From assembly GCA_009911065.1 (NCBI GenBank), contig QXWR01000001.1:62001-126000 (forward strand): DNA of 64,000 bases, written 5' to 3'. Position 1 is the stretch's first letter; every line of letters starts with the position of its first letter. The notes under the pieces are model-generated. The model made no database searches and was not told the DNA's origin. It worked only from the letters and a program-made list of their open reading frames with translations. Origin of the DNA: Clostridiaceae bacterium (GTDB taxonomy: Bacteria > Bacillota > Clostridia > Lachnospirales > Lachnospiraceae). The position numbers and the translations under genes were made by a program. Positions 22,486-32,200 of the stretch are shown here, in pieces.

Positions 22486-23019
22486 TTAAAAACTTGGCGG
22501 CGAGCTGACCCATAGAAGGACTGCTCCGGCCTTGCTGGAAAGAAAGTGTTTTTTGTCCGGGACAAAGTAAAAGGACTCGCCCTTTTTTGCCCGGAAGACC
22601 TGGCTTCCGATGTGAATGGTCACAGAACCCTGAAGAATATAACCAAATTCTTCTCCTTCGTGGGGATTGTCCGGATAGGTCTCTCCGCCCGGTTCCAGGG
22701 TCAGAAGAATCGGTTCCATGACATTTTTCTGCGCATTTGGAATAATCCACTTAATCTCATTTTTCAGTTCTGTATCCAGTTTTTCAAAATAGTCTCCTTT
22801 TCCGAACACGATCTGCTCTTGTGGACTCTCATAGAAAAATTCCCCAAGGGTAGTGCCAAGGCATTGAAGAATGTCCGTCAAAGTGGCGATGGAAGGAGAA
22901 GTCAGGTTCCGTTCTACCTGGGAAATAAATCCCTTGGACAGTTCGGAGCGGTCGGCTAGTTCTTCCTGGGTCAGGCCCTTTAACACTCGAAGCTCTTTCA
23001 GTTTTAAACCGATATCCAT
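22486..23019 (-). CDS. XRE regulator with cupin domain (PuuR-like)
   Basis: 177 aa. N-terminal helix-turn-helix (about 6-60; LTQEELADRSELSKGFISQ) and a C-terminal cupin (about 105-172; HEGEEFGYILQG). Regulators of this layout sense polyamines or related amines. First gene of the pot cluster, so it probably controls polyamine import. Its promoter is listed separately. Confidence 0.88.
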   Translation of the reverse strand: MDIGLKLKELRVLKGLTQEELADRSELSKGFISQVERNLTSPSIATLTDILQCLGTTLGEFFYESPQEQIVFGKGDYFEKLDTELKNEIKWIIPNAQKNVMEPILLTLEPGGETYPDNPHEGEEFGYILQGSVTIHIGSQVFRAKKGESFYFVPDKKHFLSSKAGAVLLWVSSPPSF

Positions 23020-23116
23020 AGTTTTCCTCTCTGTATCTAACCTTAAAGTTTACAAATACTAACTGATTGTAAAAATAAGTAAAAAGTTTAGCATTGATAA
23101 ACCGACAGCAAATACC

Positions 23117-23144
23117 ATTATACAGAAAAATATTTCCATGTCAA
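23117..23144 (-). promoter_or_regulatory. Promoter of the regulator-potABCD operon
   Basis: On the minus strand, TTGACA (23139-23144), a 16-bp spacer and TATAAT (23117-23122). About 100 nt of leader precede the regulator start codon. Confidence 0.75.
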
Positions 23145-23231
23145 TACATTGTGAATGGATTTTTTGAGAAATATGTGGTATGATGATAACAATGGATTAA
23201 AATAGATTTGCGGCATGAGGAGGAGAGAATT

Positions 23232-24284
23232 ATGGCAAAGTATATGGCATATGTAGGGTCTTATTCCTACACAGGCAAGGCAAAGGGAATCACTGTGTAC
23301 GATGTGGATGTGGAGAAGGGAAAATTTATCGAGCGCTGTGAAGTGGAGGTGGATAACTCTTCCTATGTGATCGCATCCAAGAACGGAGATACCTTGTATT
23401 CCATTGCGGATGAGGGGGTTGTGGCATTTCGCATTCTTCAAAACGGAAGTCTTTCCCGGTTAAACAGCACCAAAATCAACGGTATGAGAGGATGCCATCT
23501 CTCAACGGATGCAGGGGACAAGTATATTTTTGTGTCCGGCTACCATGACGGCAAGACCACGGTTTTGAGACTGCGCAGAGACGGAGGCGTGGGACAGATT
23601 GTGGACGGCGTTTTCCACAAGGGTATGGGAAGCGTTGCAGAGCGGAACTTCCGTCCTCATATTACCTGCACCAGAAGAACTCCGGATCACAAGTATGTAC
23701 TGACGGCAGATTCCGGCATGGATCAGGTGCAGATTTATCGGTTTAATGATCAGGAAGAGCGGCTGATTCAGGTGGATGCCCTTCGGTGCGAGAGAGAGTC
23801 CGCTCCAAGACATTTCCGGTTCAGCAATGACGGCAGATTTATGTATCTGATGTATGAGCAGAAAAATGTGATTGATGTGTTTACTTATGAGGGGAAAGAC
23901 CGGGTGCCGGTGATAGAGAAGATTCAGACCATCTGCACCATGGGTCCGAAACATAAGCAGATTGCCGCTGCCTGCTGTATGCGGTTTTCCGAAGATCAGC
24001 AGTATATGTATTGTGGGAATGCAGGGGATGAGACGGTTTCCATCTTCAGGCGGGATGCAGAGACAGGAATGCTGGAGCTTTTATGCAGCCTTCCTCCCAG
24101 CGGAGAGTATCCAAAGGACATTGCCGTGTTCCCGGACAATAAGCATATTGCAGTTATGAACCATGAAAGCGGGAACATTACATTTTTTGCAGTGGATTAT
24201 GAAAAGGGACTTATGGTAATGTGCGCCAAAGAGCTGATGTGCAATCAGCCGAACTGCTGTGCCATTGTGCGGGTGGCGCCTTGA
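23232..24284 (+). CDS. Lactonase-family seven-bladed propeller protein
   Basis: 350 aa from ATG 23232 behind GGAGGAGAG. Repeated blades such as SNDGRFMYLMYE, FPDNKHIAV and SEDQQYMYCGN match the YbhE-type 6-phosphogluconolactonase family. Many members of this family have unproven substrates, so the lactonase function is a family-level statement. There is no signal peptide. It is divergent from the pot operon. The 177 nt between it and aroC show nothing clear. Confidence 0.8.
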   Translation: MAKYMAYVGSYSYTGKAKGITVYDVDVEKGKFIERCEVEVDNSSYVIASKNGDTLYSIADEGVVAFRILQNGSLSRLNSTKINGMRGCHLSTDAGDKYIFVSGYHDGKTTVLRLRRDGGVGQIVDGVFHKGMGSVAERNFRPHITCTRRTPDHKYVLTADSGMDQVQIYRFNDQEERLIQVDALRCERESAPRHFRFSNDGRFMYLMYEQKNVIDVFTYEGKDRVPVIEKIQTICTMGPKHKQIAAACCMRFSEDQQYMYCGNAGDETVSIFRRDAETGMLELLCSLPPSGEYPKDIAVFPDNKHIAVMNHESGNITFFAVDYEKGLMVMCAKELMCNQPNCCAIVRVAP

Positions 24285-24461
24285 TTCACCGGTTTGCCTG
24301 TTTTGTGAGCAAATGGGAGAATAAAGTTTTGATTTTTTGAAAAACGTCGGCAGAAACGGCTGCGGTCTATCTAATGTTTTGACGAGTACTTCAGGATGAA
24401 TCCAATGAAGCATTCGTAGGGGACCCGGCCGCTTTGCCGAAAGTTATGAGAGGAGGAAGCT

Positions 24462-25571
24462 ATGGCAGGTTCCATATGGGGAACAATTTTTCGCATTACT
24501 ACATGGGGGGAGTCCCACGGAAAGGGCGTTGGTGTTACCATTGACGGCTGTCCCGCGGGGCTTTCTTTGTGTCAGGAGGATATGCAAAGGTATTTGGACC
24601 GGAGAAAACCTGGACAGAGTCGGTTTACCACGGCCAGACAGGAGGAAGACCAGGTGGAGATTTTGTCCGGAGTGTTTGAGGGAAAAACCACAGGAACTCC
24701 GATTGGTTTGATGGTGAGAAATCGAGATCAAAAATCCAGAGATTATCATGATATTATGGATGTATACCGTCCAGGACATGCGGATTATTGTTTTGACGCC
24801 AAGTATGGATTCCGGGATTACCGGGGAGGCGGCAGGTCATCCGGCAGAGAGACCATTGGCAGGGTGGCAGCAGGGGCAGTGGCCTGTAAACTTCTTGAAG
24901 TTTATGGAATCCAGGTGAATGCCTATACGAAAAGCATTGGGGAAATTGAGATTGATCCCCAGCGGTTTGATCTGACAGTTCGAGATGAGAACCGTCTTTA
25001 TATGCCAGATCCAGTGGCAGCTAAACAGGCGTCTGCTTATTTGGAAGATCTGATAAAAGAACAGGATTCAGCAGGCGGCGTGGTGGAGTGTGTGATCCAG
25101 GGGGTGCCGGCAGGGGTAGGAGAGCCGGTTTTTGACAAGCTGGATGCTTGTCTGGCTAAGGCAATTATGTCCATCGGCGCGGTGAAAGGGTTTGAAGTTG
25201 GAGACGGTTTTGGGGCAGCCAGAAGCCGTGGATCTGTGAACAATGACCGCTTTTATGTGGATTCGTCTGGAAAGGTGAAAAAGAAAACCAACCATTCCGG
25301 GGGAATCCTGGGGGGAATCAGCGATGGAAGCGACATTGTGTTTCGGGCTGCCTTTAAGCCGACCCCGTCCATTGCCCAAAATCAGGAGACGGTGAACCGG
25401 GCCGGAGAGAATGTAAAGATTGTGGTCAAAGGACGTCATGACCCAATTGTGGTTCCCAGGGCTGTGGTGGTGGTGGAAGCTATGGCAGCGCTTACCGTGG
25501 CAGATCTTTTGCTGATAGGAAAAAGTTCCAAAGTGGAAGGATTTATGGGGTCAGAGCCGGGAATGGAATGA
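24462..25571 (+). CDS. aroC: Chorismate synthase
   Basis: 369 aa. Converts EPSP to chorismate using reduced FMN. All three signatures are seen: [14 protein letters not shown] at the N-terminus, [17 protein letters not shown] in the middle, and the late [13 protein letters not shown] behind GAGAGGAGG. The downstream gene begins 50 nt later. Confidence 0.96.
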   Translation: MAGSIWGTIFRITTWGESHGKGVGVTIDGCPAGLSLCQEDMQRYLDRRKPGQSRFTTARQEEDQVEILSGVFEGKTTGTPIGLMVRNRDQKSRDYHDIMDVYRPGHADYCFDAKYGFRDYRGGGRSSGRETIGRVAAGAVACKLLEVYGIQVNAYTKSIGEIEIDPQRFDLTVRDENRLYMPDPVAAKQASAYLEDLIKEQDSAGGVVECVIQGVPAGVGEPVFDKLDACLAKAIMSIGAVKGFEVGDGFGAARSRGSVNNDRFYVDSSGKVKKKTNHSGGILGGISDGSDIVFRAAFKPTPSIAQNQETVNRAGENVKIVVKGRHDPIVVPRAVVVVEAMAALTVADLLLIGKSSKVEGFMGSEPGME

Positions 25572-25621
25572 AAGGATTTTATGAAATGGGAAGTTATGAG
25601 GGATTTGGAAAGGAGAATAAA

Positions 25622-26062
25622 ATGAAAATTGCAATGGGAAACGATCATTCGGCAGTTGAGATGAAAAACATCATTGGGGAATATCTGAAGGAAAAGGGAT
25701 ATGAGGTGGTGGATTTTGGAACCAACTCCAATGATAGCTGCGATTATCCGGAATTTGGAGAAAAAGTGGGACGTGCCGTGGCATCGGGAGAGGCGGATTA
25801 TGGAATTGCCATTTGCGGCACAGGCGTGGGAATTGGAATTGCAGCTGGAAAGGTAAAGGGAATCCGGGTATGCACCTGCAGCGAGCCGTACAGTGCCCGT
25901 CTGTCCCGTATGCACAACAACACCAATGTTCTGACCTTTGGCGCACGGGTAGTTGGTCCGGAGATGGCCAAGATGATTGTGGACGAGTGGCTGGACCATG
26001 CTTATGAGGGAGGACGCCATGAGCGGCGGGTGGCGCAGCTGATGGATATTGAGAATAGGTAA
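25622..26062 (+). CDS. rpiB: Ribose-5-phosphate isomerase B
   Basis: 146 aa from ATG 25622, with AAAGGAG 6 nt upstream; a longer in-frame start overlapping aroC is less likely. Motifs GNDHSAVEMK, the active-site Cys in CGTGVGIGIAAGK and HNNTNVLTFGARV fit the RpiB/LacAB family. It interconverts ribose-5-P and ribulose-5-P. Confidence 0.92.
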   Translation: MKIAMGNDHSAVEMKNIIGEYLKEKGYEVVDFGTNSNDSCDYPEFGEKVGRAVASGEADYGIAICGTGVGIGIAAGKVKGIRVCTCSEPYSARLSRMHNNTNVLTFGARVVGPEMAKMIVDEWLDHAYEGGRHERRVAQLMDIENR

Positions 26063-26112
26063 CAAACACCGGCGCAGCCGATGGAGAAAATCAGCAGCGA
26101 AAATTAGCAGCA

Positions 26113-26163
26113 AAAACCAGGGAGTGCCGCAAAAGCAGCAGCTTTGCAACACTCCCTGGTTTT
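26113..26163. terminator. Terminator between rpiB and convergent asnA
   Basis: AAAACCAGGGAGTG (26113-26126) pairs perfectly with CACTCCCTGGTTTT (26150-26163). The A-run before and T-run after the stem allow termination in both directions. Confidence 0.85.
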
Positions 26164-26249
26164 GTGAAACAGGCTAAAGAAAATGTTGGAACATATTTTT
26201 GTGGCCCAAAACCCTTTTCGTCAGAACCATTTAAGCCTGTATCAATTTT

Positions 26250-27257
26250 TTACAGCAGGAAAATCTGATGTTCCCCGCACACGCGTCTCATCTCTTCCGG
26301 CCAGAGGCTTGCCTGAACTTCGCCTACATGGGCGCGGTTTAAAAGCAGCATACACAGGCGGGACTGGCCGATTCCGCCGCCGATGGTATAAGGAAGCTGG
26401 CCGTTTAGAAGCATTTTGTGGTAGGGAAGCTCCCTTCGGTCATCACAGCCAGCCTTGGTCAGCTGCTCATCCAGAGACGTTTCATCTACCCGGATTCCCA
26501 TGCTGGAGATTTCAAGAGCACAGTCCAGCAAATCATACCAGAACAAAATATCTCCGTTTAACTGCCAGTCATCATAGTCTGGCGCTCTTCCGTCATGAGG
26601 CTCGCCGTTTTTCAGCTTATCGCCAATTTTCATCAGAAATACACAGCCGTATTCTTTGGTAATCTGGTTTTCTCGCTCTTTTGGAGTCAGGTTCGGGTAT
26701 CGTTCTTCCAGCTCTTCTGAAGTTATAAAAGTAATATCTTTTGGCAGATGTTTTACTGCATTTGGATATTTGTACCAAACTTCATGCTGCATGTGCTTGA
26801 TGATTTTGAAAATGGTGCGCACGGTGTCTTCCAAAGTTTCCTGGTTGCGCTGTTCTTTGGTGATGACTTTTTCCCAGTCCCACTGGTCTACATAGCAGGA
26901 ATGGAGGTTATCCAAGGTTTCGTCCCGACGAATGGCGTTCATGTTGGTATAAAGTCCCTCTCCTGGCTGGAAGCCGTACTCTTTTAAAGCCATGCGCTTC
27001 CATTTGGCAAGAGACTGAACCACTTCCATGTTTTCGCCGGGAAATACAGCCATGTCAAAAGATACTGGCCGTTCTACCCCGTTTAAGTTGTCATTCAGTC
27101 CGCTGGATTGTTTTACAAAAAGGGGAGCAGAGATTCTTTCCAAATGCATTTCACGTCCAAATTCTTTTTGAAACGTGTCACGAATGTATTTGATCGCTTC
27201 CTGAGTTTCGCGGACCGTCAGATGTGGGTCATAGTCTTTGGGTATAATGAGTCCCAT
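26250..27257 (-). CDS. asnA: Aspartate-ammonia ligase
   Basis: 335 aa from ATG 27257, with GGGAGG 7 nt upstream; the longer in-frame start lacks a site. Ammonia-dependent asparagine synthetase of class II tRNA-synthetase fold. Motifs include [35 protein letters not shown] and the late [11 protein letters not shown]. Length matches the E. coli enzyme (330 aa). No T-box was found upstream. Confidence 0.95.
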   Translation of the reverse strand: MGLIIPKDYDPHLTVRETQEAIKYIRDTFQKEFGREMHLERISAPLFVKQSSGLNDNLNGVERPVSFDMAVFPGENMEVVQSLAKWKRMALKEYGFQPGEGLYTNMNAIRRDETLDNLHSCYVDQWDWEKVITKEQRNQETLEDTVRTIFKIIKHMQHEVWYKYPNAVKHLPKDITFITSEELEERYPNLTPKERENQITKEYGCVFLMKIGDKLKNGEPHDGRAPDYDDWQLNGDILFWYDLLDCALEISSMGIRVDETSLDEQLTKAGCDDRRELPYHKMLLNGQLPYTIGGGIGQSRLCMLLLNRAHVGEVQASLWPEEMRRVCGEHQIFLL

Positions 27258-27319
27258 ATAGTTTCCTCCCGAATGTCTCTCTATCAATTTATCCTGCTTA
27301 TCGTACCATTATTCCCGGA

Positions 27320-27325
27320 ATTATA
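27320..27325 (-). promoter_or_regulatory. Possible -10 element for asnA
   Basis: TATAAT on the minus strand about 63 nt before asnA. No convincing -35 is seen at 16-18 bp. Confidence 0.35.
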
Positions 27326-27334
27326 CAAGTACCA

Positions 27335-27490
27335 GTTTGCTTGAGATGATATATGCGACGGTTTACAGGGTGATTTTTCCGCGGACAATAAGTTGGACGC
27401 TGTGCATACATGGGTATTTGGCGAATGCCGCGAGGGTCAGATCCCCCGCAGCTTGCTGCGTTGCAAATTTCATATTCCGTGGCCTTCACT
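27335..27490 (-). other. Structured intergenic element upstream of asnA
   Basis: A 155-nt stretch between the DUF4397 stop and the asnA promoter. It contains CGCAGCAAGCTGCG and other short GC-rich inverted repeats. It can also be read as a 63-codon GTG-started frame (27489-27298), but no ribosome binding site supports it. It has the look of a dispersed intergenic repeat; that is a guess until searched. Confidence 0.3.
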
Positions 27491-27498
27491 ATTGATTT

Positions 27499-28137
27499 TT
27501 AGCTTCGCCGGTCTTCCACCAAAAGGGTCTGGATGGCATCTGCGGAGGCGTTCCAGTTCATAATATACATGGTATAAATCCGGTTGGGACTTAAGTTGGC
27601 TGGTACAGACAATAATACGTTGCCTGGACGCTGCGGACGGCTGATGCGGGCTGTGTAGTTTCCTGAGCTGACCCGGCTGAAGGCAGTTACATCCCTAAAG
27701 GGAACGGAGGAGAAGATCACATTGCCCAGTTCCACATTGACAGGACCACTGTAATAAGCAAGATTTGCCACACGGATACAGGAGCTGAAGGCATTGGTGG
27801 CGCAGGCTGTGTCAGAGATCGGCAGAAGGTCCAGTCCGGAGGCTGTGTTGATAATGGCAATGGTAGTCATGCCGTCGCCAATGTACACTTGCTTCTGCAC
27901 ATAGATGTAACCATTGGAGCCGGAAAGAGTAACCGTCTGATAGCCCTGGTTTACCTGATTGTACCGGGTGATAGAACCCTGATCCAGGTTTGTGGCAATG
28001 TTATTGTTGCCAATGGTGACAGAAAACGGATTGTAATTGACAGCAGCATTTAAAACCCGGACGCCTGCCGGCATCCACTGATTGAAATTGCAGAATCGGC
28101 AATTGCTGTTGACCTGAGGCAGTAGGACGTCATTCAT
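27499..28137 (-). CDS. DUF4397 domain protein
   Basis: 212 aa from ATG 28137, with GGGAGG about 10 nt upstream; the ATG at 28155 precedes that site and is rejected. Beta-rich protein with the DUF4397 pattern VRVLNAAVNYNPFSVTIGN near the N-terminus, repeated more weakly later (IRVANLAYYSGPVNVELGN). No classical signal peptide. N-terminal CRFCNF could bind metal or form a disulphide. Related proteins are often surface-associated; here that is uncertain. Confidence 0.75.
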   Translation of the reverse strand: MNDVLLPQVNSNCRFCNFNQWMPAGVRVLNAAVNYNPFSVTIGNNNIATNLDQGSITRYNQVNQGYQTVTLSGSNGYIYVQKQVYIGDGMTTIAIINTASGLDLLPISDTACATNAFSSCIRVANLAYYSGPVNVELGNVIFSSVPFRDVTAFSRVSSGNYTARISRPQRPGNVLLSVPANLSPNRIYTMYIMNWNASADAIQTLLVEDRRS

Positions 28138-28163
28138 TAGGATAAATCCTCCCATGGGTTGAA

Positions 28164-29270
28164 TTATATTGTATGATATTCCATGGGATTAGCTGTGTGT
28201 GCGTGTATTCTCACCAGTTTTAAAACTCTCTGAATCTCATCGGGAATGCGTATGTGTCTGGGACATTGGGAGAGACAGGGCATTTGGGTGCATTTTTGGC
28301 ATTGTTTTGCACTCTCCTCAATTCCCAAATCCAGCTTGCCAATGGCCCAGTATTCTTTTCCAAGAAAGTAATAGTGATACTGACGGAACAAGGTGTGAAT
28401 CTCGGTTCCGTAAGGACAGCGGCAGCGCTGGCACCGGTCGCAGGGAATGGGAGAAAAATCTTTTTCCAGCACAGAAAGAACCTGATGAAAGTCAGGCAGA
28501 TTCTTTCCTGAATCCGTGTTTTGTGGATTCCAGGCAAATGCGGTCTCTGCCTGAACAAAGGTTCCGATTCCAATGAGAGCGCTGGAAATGGGATAGGAGA
28601 GAACGCTTTCCATTAAGGTTTTTGCAGGAAAAAAGCTAGGGAGAAGTCCGGCGGCAAATACCTTATTGATCAAAATGCCTTTTTCTCTGAATAAAGGTTC
28701 CTGGGCGATTCGGTCTAACATTCCCCGTTCCAGAAGATTGCCGCTTCCCTGGAGTATATCTACGCGAGGATCTTTGGCGCCCCGTAAAAGAAGATCATAG
28801 TAGTGAGAGGCGATTCCTGTAAAACGAATTTTCCCCTGATTTTTCAGTTCCGTCAAAGCATCTAAAGGGCCGCCTTTTGCAAAAATCTCGTCTTCGTGGT
28901 TTGGATCTGCCTGGTGGACAAAGTAGAGATCTGCCCAGGTGCCAAGGTTTTCTAAAGAGGTGCAGACCGCCTGATACATTTCATTTCCGTCATAAAAACG
29001 GGCTTTATCTGAGATTAGTATTTGGTTCCGGTTCACCTGCGCTGCAAATTTGCCAAGTTTTATTTCTGCATCTCCATATTCTGGCACAATGGCTGTATCA
29101 TACAGATTGCACCCTAAGCGAAAGGCGTAGTCCATAATAGATATGGCAGTCTCGTCATCTAAGTTGTAATAGGCGGGCAAAACCGGGATACTGCCGCGCA
29201 GAACCGGGATGGTTCCAAAGCTTATTTCTGATACAGTTTTTCCGGTATTTCCAAGTTTACGGTAACGCAT
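28164..29270 (-). CDS. Aldo/keto reductase with C-terminal ferredoxin-like domain
   Basis: 368 aa. AKR barrel with the catalytic tetrad visible as NLYDTAIVPEYG (Asp, Tyr), ISDKARF (Lys) and YFVHQAD (His). The C-terminal ~100 residues hold two Cys clusters, CDRCQRCRCPYG and CQKCTQMPCLSQCP, of the kind that bind [4Fe-4S] clusters in clostridial reductases. Substrate unknown. It lies 21 nt downstream of the large LRR gene on the same strand. Confidence 0.82.
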   Translation of the reverse strand: MRYRKLGNTGKTVSEISFGTIPVLRGSIPVLPAYYNLDDETAISIMDYAFRLGCNLYDTAIVPEYGDAEIKLGKFAAQVNRNQILISDKARFYDGNEMYQAVCTSLENLGTWADLYFVHQADPNHEDEIFAKGGPLDALTELKNQGKIRFTGIASHYYDLLLRGAKDPRVDILQGSGNLLERGMLDRIAQEPLFREKGILINKVFAAGLLPSFFPAKTLMESVLSYPISSALIGIGTFVQAETAFAWNPQNTDSGKNLPDFHQVLSVLEKDFSPIPCDRCQRCRCPYGTEIHTLFRQYHYYFLGKEYWAIGKLDLGIEESAKQCQKCTQMPCLSQCPRHIRIPDEIQRVLKLVRIHAHTANPMEYHTI

Positions 29271-29291
29271 AAGGACCTCCGGTTTTTGTTT

Positions 29292-32200
29292 TCAAAAGAT
29301 TGATCGGACAAAAGCCCGCTCCCCAACTTCTGTGCCAGAAGGAATCAAAAGGGGGTGTAGGTTGTTACAGAAGGCGAAGGCTTCTGGGCCGATTCGCCGG
29401 ATGGTGGAGGGCAGATGGACATGGCGCAGGCTATGGCAGCGGAAAAATGCTCTTGCAGGAATTTCCTCCACGCCTTCTGGAAGGATTATCTCCTGGAGGG
29501 AGGTGCAGTTTTCAAAAGCTCTTGGCCCTAATTTGCGAAAGGCCTGGGAGAGGGAAATGTGTTCCAGACATCTGCATCCAGAGAAGGCCCGCTCTCCAAG
29601 AGAAATGACGTTTTCAGCCCCTTTTACTTCTTTTAGCCATTTGCATCCCAAAAAGGCCATCTTTCCAATGGTTTGAACGGTGGGAGGCAGGGAGATTTCG
29701 GTCAGCAGATTGCTGTCTTCAAACACTCGGTCTCCAATGGCAGTAATTCCGTTTGCCACAGAGAGCACAGGAATATTGCCGGTACATTGAATCAAGGTTC
29801 CATCCGGACTGGTTTTAAAACAGTTAAGGCTGTCGGTTACTGCCTGCCTGACCAGAGCCGGAAGGGGGCGGTTCTGGTCTGCGATGTGGCCAAAGGTGTA
29901 CACCGTTTGGTCCCATAGCTGGATTTCTTTCAGGTTAATACAGTTGCGGAAGGCGTATTCTTCCACTTTGATTTTGGAGGACGGAAATTGGATTCGCCGG
30001 ATTTCAAGGCCGTTTGCAAAGGCCCACCCGCAAATCATGCGGATTTCTTCCGGAATAAGGATGTCTCCGGTGCAGCTGGAGCCATCTAACAACATATGGT
30101 TTACCATAACCATGGGAGAACGCTGTTTTTGCCGCCTCATCCATTCAGTGCCATGGAAGGCACGGGCGCCTATTGAGATTATGGTATTTGGAATCTGGAC
30201 TTCTTCTAACATCATTTTGTCGCGAAATACTTCTGCCTGGATTTTCGCGACTCCATGGGGAATGGAAAGGATTCGCCCTGCACCTTCATAACTGCAAAGA
30301 ACCATTTCCTGGTTTATGGTGAAACAACTCATGGCGCTTTGGAAAATAAGTCCCGCCCTGTCGGGGAAAGTTCCGGAAAATAACTGGCTGTAAGAGGTGA
30401 AGCGCCACGTTTCTTTCTGCCAGTTTACCTGCTGTAAGGCTGTGCAGCCAGAAAGGGCATATTCTCCAAGGAAAAGGGTTCCCAAAGGGCCGGAAAGGGA
30501 AATTTTCTTTAAGCGTCCACAGTCTTTCATAGCATAGGCATAAAGAAGCGTCTGATCTTCAAATGCTGCCTCTGTCAGGCAGTCACACCCCTCAAAGGCG
30601 TAAGAACCGATTTGACGGACGGACTGAAAATCAAAAGATTTTAAGTTTTTACAGCCACAGAAACACCAAGATGAAATCTGGCTTACTTTGGGACAGACAC
30701 ATTCCTTTAAGGCGTGGCAGCCCTCAAACAGCCGTTGATTTAACACATCAATTTCCGGAAGAAATACTTTTTTCAGGGCAGTACACCAGGCAAAGGCTGA
30801 CGGGCCAATCCAGGAAGCCGGAATATGAATCTCGGTCAGGGAGGTACATTTCTCAAAGGCCCGGTTGCGGATAACAAGATGTAAGTCCGTCTCTGGAAAT
30901 GCAATGGATGTAAGACGGCTGCATCCAGCAAAAGCCCCTTCTTCTATAGTACAAAGACTTTTGGGAAACTGGATGTGGGTGATTTCCTGGTTTGCCCAAA
31001 AGGCGAAGGGGGCAATGGCTGTGACACCTTGGGGAAGAATCACATTCCCCTGACAGGCGCTTCCGTCAATGACCACAGAGCCAAGAATGGCCAGCTCTCC
31101 CTTTGCGGAATCCAAAACCGGGGAATCTTCAAAGGCCCGTTCTCCAATGTAAAGCCTTTTATGTTCGTTCCAGGCAGCGGCAGCAGATTCTTCCAGTTCC
31201 TCTTTCACCTTTTTGGAATCCAGCTTTTTACAGCCGGCAAACGCTTCCGCTCCTATGAACGTAAGGTTTTGGAAAGAAACGGAGGAGAGCTGTTCACAGT
31301 GGTAAAAGGTCCGGCGTCCTACCCATTGGAAAGCCCTTGGAAATGGGGCAGGTTCGTCATGGGAGACGGAAAGAAGGGTCAGCTGACGGCAATTACAAAA
31401 GACTTCCTCTTCTAACCTGGTGACAGAAGGAGGGAGAGCGACTTGTCTTAATGACAGGCATCCTTTGAAAGCGCCAGGACCAATCCACTGGATATGGTCT
31501 GGAAGCCGAAGGGATGTGATGCTAGAATTGCCCCAAAAAGCGCCTCCTGCCAAAATCCGGAAATTGTCTGTGAGGAAAACTTCATTTTCCAAATCCCGCC
31601 CGTCCCAAAAGATTTCTCCAGCATCCCAGGGAGTGTTTTTCCGTCTGGAAATCCAGTTTTCTAAAAAAGGCGTCCCTTCAATTACATGCCGGCCTACGGA
31701 TTTTAAGGACGAAGGAGTAAAAACCTGGGTTAAAGCGGTACATTGATAAACAAATTTGTCAGGCAGATGACACAGCCCTTCTTCTAAAATCAGACACTTA
31801 AGGCGTAAACAGCGGGAAAAAATGCCAGTTCCCCAAAGAGAGCCAGAGGGCAAAGGAGCGTTTAACGCTGCTGAACCTACAATGGTTGCGCGTCTGACCC
31901 CGGTTTGGGCAAAGGCCAGATTTCCGATCTTTTCAATATGAGAAAAAAGGCGGACTTCTTTTAAGCTGGAACAGCGGTAAAAAGCCATTTCTCCAATGTG
32001 TGACAGACAGGGAGTTAAGGGAACTTCCTTTAAACTGGAACAGCCATAGAAGGCTTCATTTCCGATTGCGGACAGGGCATTTCCAAAATGAATTTCCCGC
32101 AGCACCTGACAGCGCTTAAAAGTTCGTGGTTCCACCTGAGTTATCCCATCTGGCAAAGACAGGCGAATCAGTTTGACGCAATTTTCAAAAGCGCTGGTTC

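Noticed and set aside
27258..27500. T-box leader for asnA
   Set aside because: The conserved TGGNACCGCG box and a matching terminator/antiterminator were looked for and are absent.
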